NCBI GenBank assembly: GCA_029582165.1
Contig: CM055889.1
Coordinates: forward strand, 31,224,927-31,288,926
Reading direction: 5' to 3'
Source of the DNA: Portulaca oleracea
Lineage: Eukaryota > Streptophyta > Magnoliopsida > Caryophyllales > Portulacaceae
DNA: 64,000 bases
Every line of letters begins with the position of its first letter. The stretch's first letter is position 1. Position numbers and translations under genes: made by a program. Below are positions 1-12,000 of the stretch, one piece after another. The notes beneath the pieces are model-generated. The model saw only the letters and a program-made list of their open reading frames with translations, was not told where the DNA came from and ran no database searches.

Positions 1-3000
1 TACAACAGACACTGTGGATGGACCCAAGGATCAGTCCAAGTGCATACGAGTGAGATTAAACTTAGGCGGGAATCCGAACAGGGGCAGACAGTCCTGGAAG
101 CGGAAAGATAGAGATGATAGACCATTTGATAGGAGAAGCCATGATTGGCCAGAACATCTTGGCAAGTTCCTTAGGTATTGCATGTTATGCATGTGATTTG
201 GTAGTAAAATTTGTGCCTTTCATGCTCTCACAAATGGTTACATATTTCATATTTCCAAAGATTTTAACTGTATATATTATGTATTTACATTTTGTTTAAA
301 TGTTTTTTACTAAATGTGTTGAAATGGAACATAACGCAAAGAAGAAGCATCAATTGTTTTCCTGTTTGTCATGGGTGTTTTTCTTTTACATACATGTGTA
401 GGTGTCATAAAGACAGATAAGGGAAGGTAGTGTTTATCAATTAACTTTAGATGATATCGCTAAAGTCATTGACTCATTGTAAAGTCATCTGATATGCTAT
501 CTAATGGTTGGCCACAAAGTAGGTCATGCTATTTTGTGCTCATCACTAATCATTTAATAGTATGATTATCTAGGCAATGGTTGATGGATATGATCATATG
601 AGGTGTTTGATGACAGTGGATTTATGTTGCCTATTTACATTATGGGCATTTTTTTTGCACTACTTTGTTTAGGTTGCTACATATTTCACCTAGATTCATG
701 AGTTTTTGCTTCGCTTATTGGGTTTGTAAGAAATTTTGTTATGTATATGGAGGTTTCATCTCTACAAGGAGAACAAGGACACTCAAGAGGCCATGAGGTT
801 GATTGGAAAGATGTTAGGAGTCCAGGTACGTGACAAACATTTCTATTTGCATACATTGTTAATCCAGTGCTCTTGGCCCAATAGGCTGTTAAACTTGGAC
901 TGACTGACATACTTCTGATTCTTTCCTGAAGGAATTAGCTACAATGGGATTTTTGATAGCTCATGTGATTTTTTTATGTTATCTGGAAAGAAAGGAACTG
1001 GAGTTTTTTTGAGGAAATTGAAATCCCTCTTCAGAGATTGAAAGACAATTTTGTCAAGTCTCTTCTTTTGGGTGAATGGGAAGTTTAGCTCTTCATCTTT
1101 TGAGGTGGTAGATTTTGTGGATATTTTGTTTTTTTGGATGTATATAACTTTGTGAGGTGCTAGCTAAGCATCACTTCTTTCATTCTATTATTAATGCGTA
1201 TCTTTTTCCTATAAAAAAGAAGGAAATAGCTACAGTGTGGGGTGCAAACTAGAAATAAAGGAATTGGACACTGATCAAGTAAGAATTAAGAGCACAGCAT
1301 GAGGTCCTTCTGAGCTAGCATAAGACTTAGGATAGGTGGAATTTTCTGATCTTTTCAACGAGCTAGGTAGATATGTGGTTTTTAGGATGGATAAGCTAAA
1401 GTGAAATACCTGGCAGCTTCGAAGTCATCTGGGGAAAAGAGTTATGTAGGTTACTAGCAACCGAAAGGGTTAGGGGCCTGGACCTTATCCCCTAGCATGG
1501 AAAAAAGTAGGTGAATAGGGTTCAGATTGCAAATAAGAGACCAAGAACTGAAATGTATGTATGAAAAATCAAGTTTGATTCATGTCTATTGGATCCACCA
1601 CTGTAGCTGTTTGTTTATTCCGATATGCCATAGCCCATAGGTTTTGTAGAAATTGAAAGCAGAACATGCAAATGTACTTCATAAATTTATTTATTTATTG
1701 ATCTTTCAAAACATTAGGCTAGACTATTGAAGAAGTCCTGTGACCTGCATCAGTTTATTCAATCATAAGACTATGATTTGGGTTTCTTCAAGCCAAGAAC
1801 GTTACGGAAAATAAATGTACTTGCACTAGGAATATAGCCCATTTCTCTTTATAGTTCATGTGGATGAGCTAGTTCCATTCAAGGAGATACCTAGTTGTAC
1901 ATATTGCATTAGAATTAGTTAAAGAGCTTTACATTAATATGACTAAGATAGGGTTCTCAGATTGCAAGTTCTATGAGGATCAAACTTCATGGAAGATGTT
2001 GGCAATTGTTTGTGATCAATATGCAGGTAAGAAAATCAGCATCAACATTGGATTGATACAACAAGGCAACAAGGAAATAGACGAGGATGTTGCACTTAGG
2101 ATGAATTGCATGATGGAGGGCTTGCTATTTTATGTGACAAAAATGATTTCATACTGAACATAGAGGACAAGGCAGCAAGGAAGTAGACGAGGATGCCACA
2201 CCACACCTAGGATGGATTGCATTAGTGGAGAGCCTAGAGTTTTATGTGACAAAATGATTTCTTTTTGACGGGGAAAAATAGATATATTACTAATAGGATG
2301 GAAAGATCAAATGCTTAGGAAACATGCTACGAATTTATGTAGAACCAAAATATAGACTATCCACAAGATACTACATCAAAAGAGGAGGAACTAAACTTCC
2401 CATTAACCGAAAAGAAGGGAGACTTGATAAAATTGTCTTTCAAGCGAGAGGACTGAGGAGTTTCAACTTCATCAAAAACCTTTTGCTTCCTTTCTCTCCA
2501 AATAATCCGAGAACTCACATGCTGCGTTGGATGTTGCGTCCTATCATCTCACCATTTTTTTATGCTAAATAATGGCAAATTCAGCAGATACTATGTGCGA
2601 AGAATGGTTAGGTGAGGGCGCTGTGTTGGATTGGTTGTTATGCCAGAAAAATAAAAAGTAGATAAGTGGGACCAATCGAGGACAAGGGTATGTTGAGCTA
2701 GGCTTTTATGTTCTGGACATACCAAGAGAAGAGCCGCTATGCCCTTACGAGGACGCAAAAAAATAAAATAAGTTGTTGTGACCTAAAAAAGTGTCAGTAG
2801 TGTGGGCCATATAGTCAGTCCTTTCTTTATTTACTCTTCTGCTTTTTGTTGGGTTAGTTGCTTTCCTTCCTCCTTCATCCGCCCTTACTGAATAGGTGTT
2901 CATCTTTTTGTTGATGGCTACTTATTTCTTCTTTCTTAAACTTGGGTCTTCGCTAGTTATTACTTTAGATTACAAGATTTACTTACATTGGCTTTCGAAT

Positions 3001-6000
3001 CAAATATGTGAATCCCAGAACCACCCAGTTTGCAAGTCAAGGTAAGGTTGCTTTAATTCAAGTTTCTCCCATATGTGCTCAATTGGGACAAGGATTGACA
3101 CTGTACTTGTTGCAATTGTTCTTGTATGATGTAATATGGAAAGTTAAATTCTGGTTCGATAGTTTATGTAGAACTCTCTGGTGTCAAATTTTTACTGGAC
3201 TTGTTTGACCCTTTGGCAGCCTAGATCTTTTGGATTTTCAGGCACAAAGGATAAGCGTTCTGTGTCTACACAAAGGGTATATTTCTCATCAAACCTGAAC
3301 TTTTGGTTACTCGTTACATTTGGTTGATTATTTCCCACTCAAAGAGTGAAACACATTTCCTTCTTTGTACATATCTTAAATTTCAACCCCGTGGGCCACC
3401 TTTTAATATCTGCAATGATGTGTAGAGATCTGAAGACCACATGCGATTTCGGGTCTTCCTTGAGATCATTATGCCAACTTGCCCCACCCTTTTCGCAATT
3501 GAACTATTCTGCTATATTTTCTTTTGTTTAGTTATGCTGACTTGCTTATACAAATGATGAACAGTTCTTCATTTTGCTCTACATTCAGATTGATGAAGTA
3601 GTCCTTTTAGTTTCCTTAAAAATGGCATGAATAAAGTGGTGGTGGTTGTCTATGTTAAAGTCAATGTTGTCTGCCAAAAGAGAATTGCTGTTCTCACTCC
3701 TTTGTTGGCTTTTTCCCCCCTCTTGCATTGTCGAACCAAATACTCAATCAGGAACTCAAAATGCAATTTTGGTTGTTGCTCCGGAAACGCTCAAGTATGT
3801 TAATCAGGTCCCCTATTGTGGTTGTTGAGGCGCGAAATGTGGTTCAAGTGTTCAACATCTTCCAAAACCTTCCCAATGTGGCTGTTTTGTTGCGGATAGG
3901 CCATAATTTTGAGTCCATGCATTCAACAATCGTTGAGCAAAATTAAAATTTTGGGATCATGGCAAATTCAGATATTATTTTACTACAATGATGTCTAATA
4001 ATATATTAAGGGAAATTCCATTTGGTAGGCTTCAACTTTTGCCTATTCCAAGTTGTCAACCACTTTTTAAACTATTCCAAGTGGTAGGCTTATTTTGAAA
4101 CTTATTCCATCTCGTAAGCTTCTTCTTGTACCATTGTTAAAATATTGCTCGCAAAACTTTCCTCATGTGTCAATTTCATTTAGCTCTTCCTATCAATTTC
4201 ACAATCGACTCATTTGGAATGATATCTAAAGTGTTTGACAACTAGGAATAATTTTTAAAATTCTTGAAAGCTTGGAATAATTTTTAAAGTTTTCAAAATA
4301 AGCCTACCATTTGGAATAATTTTCAAAATAAGTCTACCACTTGGAATAATTTAAAAAGTGGTTGATAATTTGGAATAGACAAAAATTGAAGCCTACCAAA
4401 TGGAATTTCCCATATATTAATAATGTAATATCTTATTCGACAATACTCCATCCGTATCAAAATAAGTGTCACTTTAGTTAATATTTCCCGGCAAAATTTG
4501 TCTTTTTACATTTCCAATGATGTTAATTTCATGTTTACTATTTTACCCTTATTATTAATTAGTTTGTCTCACTAATATGCATCCTTGTAATTTGGGGTAA
4601 TTTATTTTTCTAAACTTGAAGTTATCCAACAAGTTTTGTCTCTCTCACTAAAATATATTTGTTTATGTGTATGTGCACATCATAAAATTCATGCCTTATC
4701 AAGATTAGAAGTGTTTGAACCATTTTGTTTAAGCATGAGCACGGGCCTTTATAAAAATATAGAATTGTAGTTTGACATAATACTACAGTATATGTTGGGA
4801 CTATTGAAACATTGAAATGGGTATGGTGATGGCCTTCATTTTTTGTTAAAGGCAGCTCTAGAAAATGGCTGAGTTCAACAATTATACCAACATTGGTTGG
4901 TGGATCTGTTTGTATTGATAAAGTATTTGAAATTTTGTTCGTCTGTTTTAAAATTCTTTTCCAGCTGTTAATGTTGTTTCAGATTATTGTATCTGTTGGC
5001 CTGGAAGCAGATATGTACATTTCACTAGACAGTTTAGTTGACTATATTGAGCAATTGTCATTTTCCATGTCAGGTAACCATGTTCAAGCAGCGTGCTAGT
5101 AGATTGGCTGCCCTTAATGAAAAGTTAATTGGTATAAAAGTTGGTGATTTCTGGTAAGTTTGGAAAGCAGGTTATTGCATTCTTTTTGATGTGCGAATAT
5201 AATAGAGGTAATGACACAACGTTTCTTACCTTCCAGTCACGTCAAAGAAGGACTTCAGCTGGGACAGCTCCTTGGAAATCGATTCACGATTGCCTTGAGG
5301 TAAATTATTTAGGGGACATTACACCTTTGGTGTCTTACTGTCTGTAACTTTTGAAAATCCTATTAAGAGGATATTACATAGCGAGTTATATAAAGTAAAA
5401 TTGAGCGTTCTTATTTGTAAAACTTGTCCCTTTCTTCCAAACCATCCTCCTAATTGTTCTTCTAAAAGTACTATGGCATCAAATGGAATTCCTAATAAGT
5501 TCATGAAATAAATTGATCATTCTTATTTGTGAAACTTATTCCTATATCCCCACACTATCCTCCAACTGAATTGCCACAAGTGCAGGGGCATCAAATGGGA
5601 TGCCCCAATAATTGTGTATGAACTTCTCAGCCTTTGTTCCTTCCTGGTACAAAGTCAAATTTATGGTCTATCAACTATAAACATTTTAAAAGTTCACTAG
5701 GATGGCAATGGGTCGGAGGCGAATCGGAGGTAGGTACCTCCACCTTCGCTTCAATTAATAATCGGAGGTGGAGGTCCACCTCTAAATCCGATTAATCGGA
5801 GGTGGGAAGACCTCCAAATCCGAACTTAATCGGAGGAAGGTACCTCCACCTTCGCTCCAATTAATAATTGGAGGTGGAGGTCCACCTCCAAATTCGATTA
5901 ATCGGAGGTGGGAAGACCTCCAAATCCAAACTTAATCGGAGGTACCCAACTCCAACTCCGACTCTGATTACCTCCGACTCCGATTAGCTGTTATACGTTT

Positions 6001-9000
6001 CCATAAAATGATTTCATCCGACCCTGATTACTTTGAACTCCAATTAGCTCTGATTATATATCATACTTGTTAAAATAGAACACCTTAATTCTTAAAAATG
6101 TTTGCATAACACACAACACACATATAACATATCAAAAATAGTCTCTCAACCATCAGAATATTCCTGGGAAATTCCAAAACCATAAATTCCAAAATTTTTA
6201 CAATCTATTATAATAAAATCGGTCATTTTAATTTTCAATTTTTTTTCAACTTTTTATATTAATTATTATAATCGGACTTAATCGGATCGACTATAATTGG
6301 ACTTAATCGGATTTAATTGGATCGGAGGTGGTCACCTCCATACCCGCCCCAATTATAATCGGAGTCGGATTTTTTTAATCGGATTCGGATTCGGAGTTTT
6401 TTTTTGTCGAATTCGGACTTGGATTTTTTAGACGGAGCGAATCTGATTTGCTTTGGATTCGGACTTGACTGCCATCCCTATGACACTAATGTTGTTTGGT
6501 TGGAATGCTATTATAAGAGTTCACTTATCTTCTCAGGGGGGTTGTTGCTGATTCTGAAGACATCATAAGAGCATCTGCAGAAGCCTTAGGGAAGCATGGG
6601 TTTATTAACTATTTTGGACTACAGGTTATTTAGCTGCTTTTCCTTTGCTTTTTCATTGCCTATAGTATCTCATATCATTGTGATTTTTTGTCCTTTGGAG
6701 CGTTAAGTATTAGAAGACAAAGAAATTAAGTATCTGCTATGGCTGCATGCATGCAACTTTGTGGCAAAAGAACTGAATTGACTGTCTTGTGGTCCCTGTC
6801 TTTTGCTTTGGTCAACTATGATATAAAGCTCAAAGAAGGCAAACCTTCAATGGAGAGTGACGGTATTTATACTATAGACCTACGGGACTATACATGGTTT
6901 TATAATCATCAACCCAATGTGGGGATGCCTAAGTCCTACACTTTGGTATCAGTGAGCTCCTATACTAGGTATCTGATATGAGTGTATGTCTGGAAATTTG
7001 GAATTGTTGTACTTTTCATTTCTCTGTTTCCCTTCCTGGATAGTTATATGCCAAGATTTAGGGTCTCTGCATTGCTTCTGGTCGTGCTCCTTGGTTGCTG
7101 TGTTCTACCTTGCATTACCCTCTACTTCTATTTTTGTAATTCTGCTTGAGAAAAATGCTGCTGTTCAGTTGAAGTTCTTCTTGCATTTACAAACCATTTT
7201 GGTCTCAATTTTTTTTCATGCTATTAAAATCTTGCATGCTGTTCTGCATGCTGATGATATGTATTGGATTTCTATTTTTTTTTCCATGTCTTAATGCAGA
7301 GGTTTGGAAGTGGCTCAGTACCAACTCATCTTATTGGAGCAGCGTTACTCCGGGGAGAGTGGAAAGCTGCAGTTGATATGATTCTTGATCCACGAGAAGG
7401 GGATATCCTTAACTTGCACTTATTTTATATGTTGTTGGACAATCCATCTTTATATCTGTAATGCTGTGGGTGGGTGGGGCACTTTTGGAGGCTCTCTATT
7501 AAAATAACCTGAGGGTTCCTTAACTAAGATATTTGATTACAAAAGGATACTGTTAGAAAGGTTAGGGAGCATTACAAGGCAAGCAATGATGTTGACGGGA
7601 CGTTGAGGCGATTACCATATCATATGGTTGCTGAAAGGGCTATTGTAAGTCTGTTGAACAGATACTTGTTTGTGCTTCCTTTTCCTGTTGAAAAACTAGT
7701 GTATTCATGTGATCTGTGTTACCTTCTCATAGCCATGCAAAACTTGTTGTAATCAATGTATGAAACATCTATGCAGATTTAACTGCATGTATTATCCTTA
7801 AGTTGCTAACTGTATCTGACTTGATTTCATTCTAGAAAATCTTGAAAAAGAATATATGGGTGTCTTTCTTCCCATTGCCAGTCCATTTTCATTTGAATTT
7901 TTCGTTATCTACTAAAGGAACAACCGAACAACATCCTTGAAGGAGGTTCTGTTTACTCTTTCGATGCCCTTGGATGCTTAGCTTGGTGGGTTGCAGTATA
8001 GAAATTTCTGGTGATGTTCATATCACTTTATCAGCTTGGATTAATCAATGAGTTCCTTGAAGTATAAATTGCTACTGTCATGTCTGTGACTAATTTCCAG
8101 TGTTAGCGGTTCCTTTTTGACTGACTAGCTCTCTCTGTCCTATATTTTTACAGTTGCAATGTTTAAAGAAATCTCCTGGAAACTATCTTCAGGCACTGAA
8201 GGCTATCCCTAGAACTTTAAGGATGATGTAAGTTGCTGTGCTGTTGTCCAATGTTTCTATGCCTCCTTTGCCGTGCTTTAGTTATGTGGAAAGACTAAAT
8301 TTGCAGACTTGCCCAGTGTTAGAGATTCCAACCTTTCAATGATGCTAATGAGATATGGGAATGTTTTTTTTTTCTTTTTTTTTTTTAGAACAAAGAATCT
8401 ATCTGTTTTGATTGATTATGCAGTCTTACAGTTAATATCATACTTAATCATGAGTTACACTGTATGAATCTTTGTTTCATGACCTGCAGCTTGTTCGATA
8501 ACTTACCTTGTTCTGCATCTGTTTATTTAAATAACTTGCATTTGCCATCATCTTTCTAGTTTGTTCCGCTCTCTTTTCTTATGGTGTTATTGTGTATTGC
8601 TGAAAGTGGCTTACGTAAGTTTTTTATTTTGTCCACAAAAAGTTTTTTTTATTGTTTTTTTTGCAAAATTTTATTCAGTCTCTGTGCTTTTAAGGTTAGG
8701 CTGCCTGAGTTTGGATATCCACACATTCCCCTGAGGGGGTCCAACACTTATGCTGCTGGTCGTGTTTCTTCTAGTGGTCGCCACCCTTTGTCTTACATCA
8801 GTGCATAGATAGCAGTCAGGCAGGTGTCTTAAATACTGTTACTCTTTGTTAACAGAGTTAGTTAAGTGGAATGGCAGAAAGGTTTGGCTGCATGTCTTTT
8901 CTCCTTTGGCAATAAGATTATGTTTTCTTTTTCTAGAATAAAATATACTCATGTAAGAGATTTACCTCTGAAATTCCATCTGTTTAATCGTGCTATCAGA

Positions 9001-12000
9001 TACACAGTGCCATAACTTTTTTGCTGAATCTGCCTTTTCTTTCCTTTGATAACTTCTTGTTTTGCATTGTGAAGTTCCTTTCCTTTCTATTGATCGTTAG
9101 TTTCTTGTCTAAGGTGGTTAACTACCTGTCTCTATTTTGGATTGCAGGTTACTATATATATGTCTACATTCGATCCTTAAATGTGCATGTGGTGTTAAAG
9201 CACATAATTATGGGCTATTTACTGTTGAATTGTGCTAACTAATAACTCTTTTGTATTGTTAGTGCTTCTTCCAAAAGAATTTTCAACATCAAATTTTTTT
9301 CCTCTAAAACATTTTCTTGTGGGTTTCTTGGAATCATTCCTCTCTCAAATTTTCTTGATTATTTTGTCAAGAAACAAACTGCGAATCATGGTGCATGAGA
9401 TTTTTATTATTGCCGGGCTTTATTTAATTTTTATAACTTGTAGAAATTTAAGTTGGATAATTTAATGCGATTTAAATCGTAAATGGCTCTCTTCTCAGGT
9501 ATGTACACAGTTACCAAAGTTACCTATGGAACAATGCAGCAAGTATTAGAGTACAGAAGTACGGTATGTGTAATGCACCGTGCTCATAGTAATTTTCATA
9601 AAATTAGGTACCTCTTATGTCATGATAATCCTATTTTCGCAGGAGCTGATAGAGTTGTTGTGGGAGACCTTGTATATTGCAAAGAGGATTCAGGTAACGA
9701 TGTCATGTCGACACACACAGAATGTGGGGATGATGTATCAGATGAGGCTGACAATGGTAACAATCTTGTTGAACTTCCTGAAGTTGATCTTCCAGATGAA
9801 AAGAATCTTCCTGTTAAGGTAGGATTATTAGAATCTGCTACCATATGATAGCTATTGTTCTTTGCTGTGCTTAACTTTGAATCATGTCTTTTTTTTTTCC
9901 TGCTTAGGCCTAATCTGTAGGGTAATGCATCTATGAGCTATTTAAGACTCCATCTAAGGAAAGCACAATAATATGAATCCAATTCAAAAATTCAAACAAG
10001 ACGAATCCAAAGAATAGAGTATCCAATTTGAATAGCCAACATGACTTGATTTGAATTTTTGTTCTTATATAATGGTGTCTCTTGGGCCTGCTCTCTACCT
10101 GTCCAAGTTCAGGCACTTTAGTGTTCTTCCTTTTTTTTTTTCCAATCAGCTTTGGGTCTCTGTTGGATTGTGAATTGTTTACATTTCACTGGACTTTAGT
10201 TACATTCAACGCTCTTTCACGCCAGTAGCGGCATAGCACTGGCAGAAAACCCCAAACCCCTTTGAAATCCGCCCCAACGGGTATGGCTATGAAAAATAAA
10301 TAAATATATGGATATATGGGTGAAACCAATATAAAATGGGTATGGGTATGGGTATGGTATAAGCCGTATAACACCGTCCCCCAAAAAAAAAGTTGAACTC
10401 ATACCCATTTTGTACACATCTGCTCCGTAACCACCCTCACTTAAGTAATACCCATTTTTAAACATGCATTTCGAAGTTCAATATATTAGTCGGTTAAAAA
10501 GCCCAATTCAGAAAAAAAGGATGGTATAGATATTGTTAAATGGGTGTTTGATGTGTAGGGTTTTTGTCCAACTCTTAACTCTGTTTAAAGAACCCCACAG
10601 GCCACTGTGCTAGAGCCTCTGCATATGTTGATGTACTGGCCAGAAAGACACCTTATTGTTACATCCTGAGTATTTCCAAAGTGGTGTATGTGCAAATTTG
10701 ACTAAGGGATGTGTTAAATGGGTTTTTTTTTTCATTTTTTTTTTGTTTTATAAAACCCCAAACCCATATTTCCTAGTGGGTATGGGTGTGGTTTTATAAA
10801 ACACGATGGGTATGGGTTTGGTATTTGAAAGTGGATATAGGTAAGGGTATAGCAAAAAACTCCAAACCGGCCCCATTGCCAGCCTACATGCCTGTGAGTA
10901 TGCATAGAAATTCAGACCTGATCTTGCCTACTGAAGTGAAATGAGACTTTGCTGCCTCCTGGTTCTGAGTCAAATACTGTTCATGACTTGTGACTTGTGA
11001 CTATGTGAGAACATGGAGAAAAATGATACTGTTGCTGTTGTTGTGAGGAATGCTTGAAATAAAATAGAAAGGAGTGACTTCCAGAAAGTAATGAAGGACA
11101 GTCCAGGTGTCTCGTGCTATTCCCTTTGTTTTGGTGTGTTTTCTCATCTTGTGTGGATAATGTGACAGAGCTTATTAATGTGGTATCACGATGAGCACTT
11201 AATCCTCTAGGAGTGTCATTAGTGTAACAGCAACAGGTTGTGTGTGTTTAATTCTCGTGCTTGGAGTCTGTAACTAAACTTCCGTCCAGGTTGTGGATGA
11301 AGAGGAACTGCTCAAACAGAAATACACAATTGATGATGTGGTCCTTCCACTGCCAGGGTGAGTTATAGCTTTTGTTGATTTTCTGCTCCTACATTAAATA
11401 TCTATGTACTGCTGCCCTCGTTAACACAACTTTTGTGGCAGTTCAAAGGCAATGTATCCAACGCATGAAGTTGCTGATGTTTACCATGATTTGGCTGGGG
11501 AGGTATTTTTATTCAATAAACTCCCATGTCAACCTGATTTGGCTTGTTAGAGCAGTGCATCATTTAGAACTAGAGGTCAAATATGAAAAATACAAAATTA
11601 CAGCTTTGAACGAATTGAGTTTATCAATTTCGCTGTACTGCTAAATTCAATCGCTTGTTAGGATAAATTGCCATGTTGACATTGTGCTGGTGAGTATAGG
11701 CAGATGTTTGGCTTCTAGATTTTGGGTTTTTGTAGCTTCCCTGCAATGATCTTTATTTCAATGGATAATATAATATAGATAATAGCAACCCAATGACACA
11801 CTCGGACAATCACAAGGAACATTGCACCTGGTAAGATATTCGGCTTGGACAATTATAAAAAAGGGGAGGATTTTGGTTAATAGGTCTTTTATGTGCAAGG
11901 GGGATCTTGAATTGCCAGATCATTGCTTCATCGTGACTTCGGTAGGTCTCTTTGGGATTTATCCTTTGGTTGCCAAGGTGTTACTTTGGTTGTTTTCTTT

